A program made the position numbers and the translations under genes. Below are positions 35,348 through 44,194 of a stretch of DNA of 64,000 nt, in pieces (the first letter of the stretch is position 1; every line of letters starts with the position of its first letter). Under the pieces are notes generated by a model that was not told where the DNA came from, did no database searches, and saw only the letters and a program-made list of their open reading frames with translations. The stretch comes from CAYPPG01 sp964412555 (GTDB lineage Bacteria > Hinthialibacterota > Hinthialibacteria > Hinthialibacterales > Hinthialibacteraceae): contig CAYPPG010000014.1 in the NCBI GenBank assembly GCA_964412555.1, forward strand, positions 62,001 to 126,000, given 5' to 3'.

Positions 35348-35387
35348 TCGATATTTCCCCCCTTTCTAGGGATTTTTTAAAGTTTTT

Positions 35388-35407
35388 TATGGTGAAAAAA
35401 CACCATA
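35388..35407 (-). other. Leader hairpin upstream of the surface-protein gene
   Basis: TATGGTG and CACCATA form a 7-bp stem with a 6-nt loop, about 40 nt before the start codon, in the probable 5' untranslated region. It may stabilise the message. The remaining bases up to 35589 show no supported gene. Confidence 0.4.
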
Positions 35408-35589
35408 GACTAGAGGAGCAAATGAATTAAATGTCGTTCTCACCCCTTTCTTGGTTTTTAATCATACCTAACCCTCGTGAAATTATTGAAATTTCCTTCA
35501 TTTCAGCTTCTTCTTGTAAACAACTATAAGGGATAACTTTTTTTCTGTCAAGTACATTTCCCAAATTCTCACAAAAAAATTCATGATTT

Positions 35590-36498
35590 CTAATCCAACC
35601 ATGTACCCTGCCTTTTCCTGCGAATCCAGGGATAACGAACAATCAGAAAGAAAACACGAATATAATAAATGTCAATATAACACAAGACCGGTAAATAATC
35701 AAACCGTTTTAAAAATTGTCTCGGTGAACGGATTTTGAACCACCAAGAAAGCAAAAATCGGCGAATCCCCCAATTTTTTAAAAGAAAATACATTCTCAAC
35801 TTTTCATGATAATAATGATATTCAATATTCCCTTGCGTTGTCCTTCCCGGTCGAGCATAATGATGAACGATTTTCACTTGCGGGAGAACTTTTAACTCAT
35901 ATCCTTTCTTGAGAATACGATCACACAAATCTGCATCCTCGTATAGATAAAAAAAATATTCGTCAAATCCTCCCACTTCTTTTATCAAAGTAGCCCGAAA
36001 TAACACAAAACATGTGGAAAGCGCTTGGATTTCAGACTGCGGTACCAACGAAGCCTCCAAATCATGATTGGCTTCCCAATCCATACGTGTAGACCAGGAC
36101 CAGATGGTATCGCACCGCTCATCCGAATAGATCACACCGGATATGCCACCTATTTTCGGATTTTTTTCCAATGCTTCAACTAATCGATGAAGACCGTATG
36201 GTGTGCGCATTTCAGCATCTGAATCCATATACAATATGTATTTCCCTCGAGCCATTCGGGTGCCTTGATTGCGCGCCACACTTGCACCGCGATTGGTTGT
36301 ATTAAAAATCGTGATAACATCCGATTGCGATTGAAGCCAGCTGAGCGAGTCATCTGTCGACGCATTGTCGATAACGATCACTTCCAGATGGGGATAATTC
36401 TGTTGATATAAGGATTGGATCGCTTGCTGAATTAACGGACGCCGGTTCCAACTGACCAAGACAGCGGAAATCAAAGGATAGAGATCATCGCGGGGCAT
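35590..36498 (-). CDS. Family 2 glycosyltransferase (rhamnosyltransferase-like)
   Basis: 302 aa. The GT-A fold signature is clear: ISAVLVSWNRRPLIQQAIQSL, VIVIDNASTDDS, GASVARNQGTRMARGKYILY followed by MDSD, and GGFDEYFFYLYEDADLCDRI, with the D-x-D and E-D motifs of GT2. No signal peptide or transmembrane anchor. The length suits a rhamnosyl- or similar transferase acting on a lipid- or protein-linked glycan at the inner membrane. It follows the radical SAM gene by 18 bp on the same strand, so the two are likely an operon. Confidence 0.88.
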   Translation of the reverse strand: MPRDDLYPLISAVLVSWNRRPLIQQAIQSLYQQNYPHLEVIVIDNASTDDSLSWLQSQSDVITIFNTTNRGASVARNQGTRMARGKYILYMDSDAEMRTPYGLHRLVEALEKNPKIGGISGVIYSDERCDTIWSWSTRMDWEANHDLEASLVPQSEIQALSTCFVLFRATLIKEVGGFDEYFFYLYEDADLCDRILKKGYELKVLPQVKIVHHYARPGRTTQGNIEYHYYHEKLRMYFLLKNWGIRRFLLSWWFKIRSPRQFLKRFDYLPVLCYIDIYYIRVFFLIVRYPWIRRKRQGTWLD

Positions 36499-36516
36499 AG
36501 AATCTCTCGATAGAAA

Positions 36517-37608
36517 TCAGGTAAATGGTTGATTTTTTGCCTGTTGCTCTTCCCATTCTACTAAACTGGTCAGCACAAAACAAGTATGAGAACAACTGCA
36601 ACCTGTTATTTGATTCCGCCGTTGCGACGCTTCGGACGAATTCCATAATTGGCTGAAATCATAGGCAAAATCGGCCAGATGAGCAAAGGGTTTTGTGAAT
36701 TCACAGGCGGCTACCGACCCATCACTATACACAACACCGGCGGTTCGTCCGGCGCTCAAACAGCGAAACGGGGCCGGTTTTCCCAAATATAAACCGACTT
36801 GAACTTCCAACTGCCGGATAAACTGCTCGAAATGATTGCCTTCCCGTTGATTGATACGACGAATCGTCTCAAGGATTTCTTCCAATTCATCCAATGGCGG
36901 AAGATTGCAATCCCGCGGATCTCCCTCTTCCATGATGGATTTCGGAATCCCCCATGAGGAAAATGTCACTCCCCGAACTAAATCGAAGGCGTGTTGGACT
37001 CCAATATCGTCCCACAACATCGCTGAAAGTTCTTCAATTTCATGATAATTGTTCTTGTTGATATTGGTTAAAACCACAACTCGAAAATAGGGATGAGAAT
37101 GGGTCAAATCGACCAATCGTTTCAAATTGTCGGTTATTTTTACAAAACTCCCCGGCAATTGCCGTACTTGATCATGGGTTCGTTCCAATCCATCAATGCT
37201 GACTTGGTAAGAGAGGTAATGTTCATAACGGGAAGCCAAATCGCGTTTCACCAAATCTTCCATTCTTTCCATCAGTAGACCGTTTGTATTTACTTGAACA
37301 TTATGGCTGCGATTTTCACGGTAAAACGATTCAATGATTTCCGGTAAATCCTTTCGTAAAAAAGGTTCTCCACCGGTAATAGAAACGGTTCGAAGCGGAG
37401 GGGCAGTTTGGGCAATTCGCTGGTATTGTTCCAGCGTCATTTCGGGACCTGGATCATCGATTTTTCGCCAAAACATGCAATGTGCACACCGCATATTGCA
37501 ACGATCCGTAACAAATAAAATGATATCTTTTGCCGTAGGTTGCGGATAATTTCCCAACGGATCAATTGTTGCGTTTCGCCGGGAGGGAAATAGAGCAGGC
37601 AAGCGCAT
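36517..37608 (-). CDS. Radical SAM protein with SPASM-like C-terminal cluster site
   Basis: 363 aa from the ATG at 37608 (TTGGAG upstream). The 4Fe-4S motif is C-x3-C-x2-C in DRCNMRCAHCMFWRK, near residue 41. The body continues TITGGEPFLRKDLPE-like (SITGGEPF) and VQVNTNGL. The C-terminus has CLSAGRTAGVVYSDGSVAACEF and a CSCSHTCF cluster for auxiliary 4Fe-4S binding, as in SPASM or Twitch proteins. Such enzymes modify peptides, cofactors or sugars. Next to a glycosyltransferase, a role in a glycan or a modified surface molecule is inferred. Confidence 0.85.
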   Translation of the reverse strand: MRLPALFPSRRNATIDPLGNYPQPTAKDIILFVTDRCNMRCAHCMFWRKIDDPGPEMTLEQYQRIAQTAPPLRTVSITGGEPFLRKDLPEIIESFYRENRSHNVQVNTNGLLMERMEDLVKRDLASRYEHYLSYQVSIDGLERTHDQVRQLPGSFVKITDNLKRLVDLTHSHPYFRVVVLTNINKNNYHEIEELSAMLWDDIGVQHAFDLVRGVTFSSWGIPKSIMEEGDPRDCNLPPLDELEEILETIRRINQREGNHFEQFIRQLEVQVGLYLGKPAPFRCLSAGRTAGVVYSDGSVAACEFTKPFAHLADFAYDFSQLWNSSEASQRRNQITGCSCSHTCFVLTSLVEWEEQQAKNQPFT

Positions 37609-37854
37609 TTTCAACTCCAAAAAAACCTTGAACAAGATTAACGATGATAGCCAGCGGGCATCCTCTCTGGGATTTATACATGAATGTTCATTCTTACCCT
37701 GAAGAACTCGCTATCCTTGGTACCCTATAGTTCGATTTCAACAAATTATTGTACCATCATTCAAATCATCGGTAATCCTATATAGATGCCTCAAAATATT
37801 GTATTTTTGAAAAATTGAACTTCTACTTCATGACTACGGACAGAGTAGCGAAAA

Positions 37855-40332
37855 ATGACTGACATGCAATGGCATAGTTCTTCCAAATTTGGTTTCAATC
37901 GGATTTCTTCACGGCCAGCCGTTTATATCTGTCTTTCGCTTTTGAGTGGAATCATCTATGCTCGATATTTTCCGGTAAGTTCCTCTTTGCTTCTCGTTTC
38001 AATCGTTACACTCGTTTCGATATGGTTTGTACACGCCCAACGTCCTTTCGCCGGGAAAAAACCTTATTTGCATTGGGAATGCCTGGTGATACTCGCATTT
38101 TTGCTTGGCATGCTACGGTATCAGATTCATCTCGATTCCTGTCAAGAAATTGTAGAGGAAGTGGCATGCTTTGCGGAAAAAGATGAACTCACGATTCGCG
38201 GTAAAATCGAGGATGCTCAGTCTTTTCCAAATGGAAACGCGAAAGCAACTCTATCGAACACTCAATTACAGAGTGAGCATCAAAAACACAGCGTTCCTTG
38301 GAGAATACAAATCTATGGAACAACCAGACAAATTTCTCATATTCCGTTATATTCTCAAATCACCTTGAAAGGGAAACTGATCCCGATTCATGATCCGGCG
38401 GTTCCGGCCAGTTACAATCGGCGAGAGTATTACTTTTCAAAAAATATATTTGCTACTCTTTCTCTAGATCCACAAGATCAAATTCAAGTACTATCTACAC
38501 CAGCATCTCCCAATAAAAGTATGATCAGAGGCTTATCCTACAAAGCCGCTGATGTACTATCACAAAAAATATCACGAAATCAAAATACAACTCATTCTCG
38601 AGATGACATTATCGGAATTATTTCTTCCATCTGTTTCGGTGTCCGTTCCGCTTCTCCGGAGGAACTGCGGAAACCGTTACTGACATCAGGATTGGCTCAC
38701 ATAACCTCGATCAGTGGTTTACATGTAACTTTTTTGCTGCTGGGTATCACTTATTTGCTAAAAAAATCCGGATTGCGAAGAAAACAGGCGGCAATCGTAG
38801 GATTTTTTCTGGGTCTCTTCTATTTGTACCTAGTTGGCCCCCGCATTCCCGCTGTACGTGCGACATTGATGGCCTATATATTTCTCGGACATTTTTTCAT
38901 TGAACGCCGAGTGGATTCACTCAATTCTTTGGCGCTTATCGCCATATTGTTTTTGATTCTATACCCTAGTGAAGTGTTCTTACCTTCTTTTCAATTATCC
39001 TTTTATTCTGTGTTGATTCTCATTCTTTACTCACCGGTTTTTCAGCAAATTTTCGGGTATTTCCAGTCGTTTGTTGTCAGTTGGCTTTTAAGTGCTGTCT
39101 TTGCATCCGCCTTATTAGGAATCGGAGTTGCACCGTTCACGATTTATCATTTTCATTTATTCAGTTGGGGAGCGATCCTTGGAAATTTACTCGCCATTCC
39201 CATCGTGTATCTTTTATTGCCGTTGACTTATTTCGTTCTCATTTTTCCTTCTTCTATCGGTTTTTCCATCCTCAGCATATTGGCCGATACGCTTCTTGAA
39301 GAAATCCATTTCTTCTCCGACCACGATATATTTTGGGCAACAGTTCCATTTCCGGGTATGAAAGGCTGTATTCTCGTTACACTAATTGTTGTATTGCTCA
39401 GTAGACCGATGACTTTGTTTTACCAGTTTTCAAACGTGACTATTCGCGCTTATCATATTGTATTGCTCCTAGCCGTAATGGGATTGTGGTTTCATATCCT
39501 GTTCTCTCATTCCAGACCACTTCGCATCGATTTTTTGTCACTCGGCCAAGGAGACTGTTGTGTCATTCAAACCCCCGAACGCCATACCATTATCATAGAT
39601 GGGGGCTCTCCCCATCAGACGCTCCATAATGGATTGTATACCTCACTTGTAGGTTATTTATTGTCTGAGGGAATTTCGGAAATCGACTTGATGATGCTTT
39701 CTCATCCTCAATCGGATCATATAGGGGTATTCGAAGAGGTAATTCGAGCGTTTCCCGTACATTGTTTTCTCGAAGGTTCAACAGAAACCTCTACCCAAAC
39801 CTATTTGAATCTCCTTCGTCTTCTGCAACAAAAACAAATCCCCAGAAAACAGGTTCGCAAAGGGGATCACATCAAGTTTGAGGGGGCAACTGAAATATGG
39901 ATTCTCCATCCAAATTCCAAGTCATTATCCGAAGAAGAGGATATCAATGAAAATTCGATTGTTGCAATGTTACAACACCGGGGATGGGAAATCTTGTTCA
40001 CCGGAGATATCGGCATAGAAACAGAGTTGGAATTATGTAAGCAGTATGAGAATTGGGATATCGATGTGTTAAAGGTTCCTCATCATGGAAGCCGTTATTC
40101 CACGTCAGATTCTCTGCTTTCTGAAATCAAGCCGGAAATCGGAATCATCCAAGTCGGCCGGAATGTATATGGTCAGCCTCATTCGGAAACGATAAAACGA
40201 TTACAATCGAGAATCCTTCATCTATTCAGAACAGACCAGGATGGCACGGTGCAATTGACTCTACGGAAGGGCAAAATGCAGATTTATACTACTCTCGCCA
40301 GCCGGTACTTTATATGGGATCCACTTAATTAA
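37855..40332 (+). CDS. comEC: ComEC/Rec2-family DNA uptake channel
   Basis: 825 aa. An N-terminal DUF4131-like part (VYICLSLLSGIIYARYFPVS, IRGKIEDAQSFPNGNAKATL) precedes the polytopic competence domain (ISSICFGVRSASPEELRKPL, SGLAHITSISGLHVTFLLLG, RAAT-like VRATLMAYIFLG). A C-terminal metallo-beta-lactamase domain (FLSLGQGDCCVIQTPERHTI, LSHPQSDHIG, LFTGDIGIE, LKVPHHGSRYSTSD) completes the full-length protein. It carries single-stranded DNA across the inner membrane during transformation. Its stop overlaps the convergent trpB2 by TTAA. No other competence gene lies nearby, although prepilin genes do. Confidence 0.92.
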   Translation: MTDMQWHSSSKFGFNRISSRPAVYICLSLLSGIIYARYFPVSSSLLLVSIVTLVSIWFVHAQRPFAGKKPYLHWECLVILAFLLGMLRYQIHLDSCQEIVEEVACFAEKDELTIRGKIEDAQSFPNGNAKATLSNTQLQSEHQKHSVPWRIQIYGTTRQISHIPLYSQITLKGKLIPIHDPAVPASYNRREYYFSKNIFATLSLDPQDQIQVLSTPASPNKSMIRGLSYKAADVLSQKISRNQNTTHSRDDIIGIISSICFGVRSASPEELRKPLLTSGLAHITSISGLHVTFLLLGITYLLKKSGLRRKQAAIVGFFLGLFYLYLVGPRIPAVRATLMAYIFLGHFFIERRVDSLNSLALIAILFLILYPSEVFLPSFQLSFYSVLILILYSPVFQQIFGYFQSFVVSWLLSAVFASALLGIGVAPFTIYHFHLFSWGAILGNLLAIPIVYLLLPLTYFVLIFPSSIGFSILSILADTLLEEIHFFSDHDIFWATVPFPGMKGCILVTLIVVLLSRPMTLFYQFSNVTIRAYHIVLLLAVMGLWFHILFSHSRPLRIDFLSLGQGDCCVIQTPERHTIIIDGGSPHQTLHNGLYTSLVGYLLSEGISEIDLMMLSHPQSDHIGVFEEVIRAFPVHCFLEGSTETSTQTYLNLLRLLQQKQIPRKQVRKGDHIKFEGATEIWILHPNSKSLSEEEDINENSIVAMLQHRGWEILFTGDIGIETELELCKQYENWDIDVLKVPHHGSRYSTSDSLLSEIKPEIGIIQVGRNVYGQPHSETIKRLQSRILHLFRTDQDGTVQLTLRKGKMQIYTTLASRYFIWDPLN

Positions 40333-41690
40333 GCCGTTTTAATCTGCGGAAGTTTGGCCAATGATTCTTTCACTTTTTCGGCCGGATATTCGTCATCGAC
40401 TAGGTTCCCTTTCAAAAAGGCGTCATAAGCGCTCATATCGAAATGACCGTGGCCGCAGAAATTGAAAAGGATCACCTTTTCTTTTCCTTCTTCTTTTGCT
40501 TGCATAGCGGCATCTACCGCTCCGCAGATGGCATGAGCGGCCTCGGGCGCAGGAATCACACCTTCTGTTTTGGCAAAAAGAAGAGCCGCATTGAACGCCG
40601 CCGTCTGATACAATGATCTCGGCGTAATCAATCCTTCTTCAATGGTGCAGGAAAGCAATGGAGCTAAGCCGTGGTAACGCAATCCACCCGCGTGGAATCC
40701 CGGCGGGATGAAATCGTGACCGAGAGTGTGCATACGAATCAAGGGGGTCATCTTTGCCGTGTCTCCGAAATCGTAGGTTAGTTCCCCTTTGGTCATGGTA
40801 GGACAGGCAGCCGGTTCAGTTGCGATAATTTCGATATCCTGTCCATGCGCTTTATCCACCACAAAAGGAAAGGCCAATCCGGCAAAATTACTGCCACCAC
40901 CGACGCAACCCGTCACGATATCCGGTTTGACACTAATCTGTTCCAATTGTTTTTTGGCTTCAAGACCGATGATGGTTTGATGCAATAATACATGATTGAG
41001 AACACTTCCCAATGCATATTTGGTATCGTCTCTTGTGGCTGCGTCTTCAACCGCTTCACTGATCGCAATCCCGAGACTGCCGGGCATATCCGGATCCTGT
41101 TCCAAAATCGCCCGGCCCGAATTGGTTTGATCGCTGGGGCTGGGATATATGGTCGCTCCCCAGGCACGAATCATCGAAGCGCGATAGGGTTTTTGGTCAT
41201 AACTGACACGCACCATATAGACCGTGCATTCCAAATCGAACATCTGACAGGCCATCGATAAGGCGCTCCCCCACTGGCCTGCTCCTGTTTCGGTGGAAAT
41301 CCGTTTTACACCTTCTTTTTTATTGTAATACGCCTGTGCTACAGCGGTATTGGGCTTATGACTTCCCGGAGGGCTGATGGATTCGTTTTTATAGTAAATC
41401 TTTGCCGGAGTTCCCAATGCTTTTTCCAAGCCATAAGCGCGGTAAAGCGGCGTCGGCCGCCACAAAGTCAAGACATCCAACACCTCTTCCGGAATGTCAA
41501 ACCAAGGTTCCGGACTCATTTCCTGTTCCAAAAGTGAATTGGGAAAAATCACTCCCATTTGTTCCGGAGTCACCGGCTCACAGGTTTGCGGATTGAGATA
41601 AGGAGCGGGAGGATTCTTTAAATAAGGGGTAAGATTCAGCCATTTTTTGGGGATTTGATCTTCACTGAGAGTAATTTTTCTTTGGAGCAT
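40329..41690 (-). CDS. trpB: TrpB2-type tryptophan synthase beta-like PLP enzyme
   Basis: 453 aa from the ATG at 41690; one 6 bp upstream is also possible. Longer than TrpB1, with the TrpB2 N-terminal extension (ITLSEDQIPKKWLNLTPYLK). The PLP lysine lies in SPPGSHKPNTAVAQ, the catalytic glutamate in STETGAGQWG and the phosphate loop in CVGGGSNFAGL. TrpB2 condenses indole with serine, or in some species with phosphoserine, independently of TrpA. No other trp gene is in the window. Confidence 0.92.
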   Translation of the reverse strand: MLQRKITLSEDQIPKKWLNLTPYLKNPPAPYLNPQTCEPVTPEQMGVIFPNSLLEQEMSPEPWFDIPEEVLDVLTLWRPTPLYRAYGLEKALGTPAKIYYKNESISPPGSHKPNTAVAQAYYNKKEGVKRISTETGAGQWGSALSMACQMFDLECTVYMVRVSYDQKPYRASMIRAWGATIYPSPSDQTNSGRAILEQDPDMPGSLGIAISEAVEDAATRDDTKYALGSVLNHVLLHQTIIGLEAKKQLEQISVKPDIVTGCVGGGSNFAGLAFPFVVDKAHGQDIEIIATEPAACPTMTKGELTYDFGDTAKMTPLIRMHTLGHDFIPPGFHAGGLRYHGLAPLLSCTIEEGLITPRSLYQTAAFNAALLFAKTEGVIPAPEAAHAICGAVDAAMQAKEEGKEKVILFNFCGHGHFDMSAYDAFLKGNLVDDEYPAEKVKESLAKLPQIKTA

Positions 41691-42041
41691 AATCATACAT
41701 CCTTTTCGTTGAAATTATCCGGCAAAAAAGGCATAAAAATAACCTTGCTTAAAATCAAAAGACAAAAGCGATGAAACAACTCTACCGATGCCATACCCGG
41801 ATTTTGTATAAACTACTCCAATATAGAGGGTTTGATAAAGAGGGATAGAGCATTTTTGGATAAAAAAATGCACATTGTGGAGGACTCGATCGTTTTTCTT
41901 CTTGAGTTTCCATTCATTTTCACCTCCTCACACAAACCAAAAAACGATAAAATAATCGTACATTCAGTAATTTCTATTAACTGGTTCATACAAACTAGAG
42001 TCTTCTTTGTAGAATCCGAATTGTAACAGAAAGGCAAGGCA
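41691..42041. other. AT-rich intergenic region without a supported gene
   Basis: A 64-codon open frame at 41832 has no ribosome site and no family resemblance. No promoter of good quality or repeat is seen; it presumably holds the divergent promoters of trpB2 and the LarA-like gene. Confidence 0.45.
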
Positions 42042-43307
42042 ATGAACAAATTCCCCCGAATTGCCGTCATCGAACAACAATTTCCCCGCCCGAAAATCGA
42101 TTCGATTGAAAAAACGGTACGTGACCAATTTCAGGAATATGATTGGAATGGATTCGATTTCACAAGTAAAAAAATTGCCGTGGCAAGCGGCAGCCGTGGA
42201 ATTGTGAATATTGCCCACATCGTCAAAGCCGTTATCGATAACTTGAAAGAACGCGGTGCTGAGCCGTTTGTAATTCCCGCCATGGGATCGCATGGTGGTG
42301 CCACAGTTGAGGGACAAACGAAAATTTTGGCCGATTATGGGATCACACCGGAAACAATGGGGGTACCTGTCCGCGCCACAATGGAAACAGTTCAAGTCAG
42401 TGAAACAGAACTGAATGTTCCCGTCTATACGGATAAAAACGCCTTTGAATCAGATGGAATCATTCTTGTAAACCGCATCAAACCTCACACGGATTTCCAT
42501 GGTGATGTGGAAAGCGGTTTGATGAAGATGATTACCATCGGCTTGGGCAAAAAGGACGGAGCGGACGCATTCCATAGCCGGACCTCCATGTTTCCCCACG
42601 ACAAAATCATCCTCTCCATCTCACAAAAGGTTCTTGAAACCGGCAAAATCCTGATGGGCTTCGCTGTCCTGGAAAATGCGTACCACGAAACCGCCGAAAT
42701 CCATGGGATTCCCGCTGCACAAATTGAAGCCCGCGAACGAGAATTATTACCGCGCGCCAAATCGCTCATGCCTTCCCTACCGGTAGAGAAAGCCGATGTG
42801 CTCATCATTGACCGAATGGGGAAAAATATCAGTGGCACAGGAATCGATCCGAACATCACCGGCCGCTGGTATGGTGTGAACTACCGTATCCAAGAAAAAC
42901 CGGACATTACCCGCATTGTCGTGCTGGACGTCACCGCTGAAAGCAAAGGAAACGCTGTCGGCCTTGGCCTTGCCGATTTCATCCCCCAGCGCGTGATCGA
43001 CAAAATGGATAAAGACATCACCTACCTCAACGCCATCACATCGCGGAATATCCTCAATGCATTTACTCCCCTGGCCTTCGAAACCGACCGGAAAGCCCTG
43101 GAACAGTGCATGATCTCCCTCGGGAAAATGATCACTTCGGAAAATGTCCGACTGTTGCACATTCGCGATACGCTGAGCGTGACGACGTTGGAAGCCTCTG
43201 AAGCGCTTTTGCCGGAATTGAAGGAACTGCCGCAAGTTACCACTATTTCGGAGTTGCGGGAGATGCAATTTGATGGAAAGGGAAATTTTGCTTCTTTTTT
43301 GAAGTGA
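42042..43307 (+). CDS. LarA-like (DUF2088) nickel-pincer-type racemase family protein
   Basis: 421 aa, ATG preceded by AAGG. KIAVASGSRGIVNIAHIVKA and FVIPAMGSHGGATVEGQ followed by PVRATMETVQV, IILVNRIKPHTDFHGDVESG and MKMITIGLGKKDGADAFH define the DUF2088/LarA N-terminal half. Lactate racemase LarA and related 2-hydroxyacid racemases use a nickel pincer nucleotide made by LarBCE; none of those genes is here. The substrate is open. Cytoplasmic, single-gene unit with its own ribosome site. Confidence 0.78.
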   Translation: MNKFPRIAVIEQQFPRPKIDSIEKTVRDQFQEYDWNGFDFTSKKIAVASGSRGIVNIAHIVKAVIDNLKERGAEPFVIPAMGSHGGATVEGQTKILADYGITPETMGVPVRATMETVQVSETELNVPVYTDKNAFESDGIILVNRIKPHTDFHGDVESGLMKMITIGLGKKDGADAFHSRTSMFPHDKIILSISQKVLETGKILMGFAVLENAYHETAEIHGIPAAQIEARERELLPRAKSLMPSLPVEKADVLIIDRMGKNISGTGIDPNITGRWYGVNYRIQEKPDITRIVVLDVTAESKGNAVGLGLADFIPQRVIDKMDKDITYLNAITSRNILNAFTPLAFETDRKALEQCMISLGKMITSENVRLLHIRDTLSVTTLEASEALLPELKELPQVTTISELREMQFDGKGNFASFLK

Positions 43308-43345
43308 AGCAATAGTGCAGTTACTGTTCAAGTATTTGAGAGCTT

Positions 43346-43549
43346 TTATATCGCAATTTCCATTATTGTACTCTTTTCAGAATAGTTGGAAGGTTGGAGT
43401 TCAATGGATAAACATCCTTCAATTGCTTCATGTATATTGTTCATAAGTTCGTCAAAGGTATCGCCCTGTGTAGCGCAACCGGGGATTGCCGGAACTTCCG
43501 CCCAGTATCCACCTTCTTCCGCTTCATGAACTACGACTTTGATTTTCAT
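43346..43549 (-). CDS. hicB: HicB-family antitoxin-like protein
   Basis: 67 aa from the ATG at 43549. VVVHEAEEGGYWAEVPAIPG, CATQGDTFDELMNNIHEAIE and the GCLS end form the degenerate RNase H-like HicB fold. There is no attached DNA-binding domain. HicB normally neutralises HicA, a ~60-80-aa double-stranded-RNA-binding toxin. No hicA can be found on either side, so this copy is solitary here. Confidence 0.8.
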   Translation of the reverse strand: MKIKVVVHEAEEGGYWAEVPAIPGCATQGDTFDELMNNIHEAIEGCLSIELQPSNYSEKSTIMEIAI

Positions 43550-43642
43550 CGTTTTACCTGTTCTGATAAAAAATGTGATAACTATCTTAACAAAACTATC
43601 TCCATTTCCAAGTAGACGCACTCCTACCGGAAAGAACAGAAA

Positions 43643-44059
43643 TCATTCTCCAATAATCTTGACCAGCGCCCGTTTTTTCCTTCCTCCGTCGAACTCGCCA
43701 TAAAAAATCTGCTCCCACGGACCGAAATCCATTTTCCCATCGGTTACTGCCACGACCACTTCCCGACCCATAACTTGCCGTTTCATGTGCGCATCGGCGT
43801 TGTCTTCGCCGACATTATGGCGGTATTTGCTTACCGGTTCGTGGGGAGCTAGTTTTTCCAGCCATTCATCATAATCTTGATGCAGCCCGGATTCATCATC
43901 ATTGATGAAAACGCTGGCAGTGATATGCATGGCGTTACACAAAATCAGACCGTTACGAATACCGGATTCCGCCAAACATTCTTGTATTTGCGGGGTGATA
44001 TTGATGAAAGCGCGGCGTGTCGGTACGTTGAACCAGAGTTCTTTGCGATAATGTTTCAT
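43643..44059 (-). CDS. yjbQ: YjbQ/UPF0047 secondary thiamine-phosphate synthase-like protein
   Basis: 138 aa from the ATG at 44059, 8 nt after GAGG. ITPQIQECLAESGIRNGLIL, TASVFINDDESGL and the H-x-N-x-A-H-like YRHNVGEDNADAHMKRQVMG give the UPF0047 fold, whose members show weak thiamine-phosphate synthase activity. Single small cytoplasmic protein with normal length. A hairpin repeat lies in its leader at 44089. Confidence 0.88.
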   Translation of the reverse strand: MKHYRKELWFNVPTRRAFINITPQIQECLAESGIRNGLILCNAMHITASVFINDDESGLHQDYDEWLEKLAPHEPVSKYRHNVGEDNADAHMKRQVMGREVVVAVTDGKMDFGPWEQIFYGEFDGGRKKRALVKIIGE

Positions 44060-44088
44060 AGAGTACACCTCTTCTAATTACTGGAAGC

Positions 44089-44106
44089 GCGGGCATCCTT
44101 GCCCGC
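44089..44106. repeat. Short palindromic intergenic repeat
   Basis: GCGGGCA and TGCCCGC form a perfect 7-bp stem with a 4-nt loop, upstream of yjbQ. GGGCATCC-type hairpins recur between genes elsewhere in the window (52175-52191). Confidence 0.5.
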
Positions 44107-44194
44107 ATCATTTACTCTCTACATTATCATTTATTATAATGACTTACACCCTATTTTAAATGACCGCGAAAAATTAGGAAATGAGAAGATTCTA

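Noticed and set aside
35427..35642. 71-codon minus-strand frame upstream of the surface protein
   Set aside because: Overlaps the end of the glycosyltransferase gene and lies in a leader region; no support.
36517..37608. Radical SAM protein as a modifier of the aromatic C-terminal heptad
   Set aside because: It is next to a glycosyltransferase, and no evidence links it to the six proteins; proposing it would be speculation.
37650..37674. CCAG...CTGG near the radical SAM start as another repeat copy
   Set aside because: The stem is only four bp and does not fit the other hairpins.
41832..42026. 64-codon frame in the trpB2/LarA-like gap
   Set aside because: No ribosome site, AT-rich chance frame and no family match.
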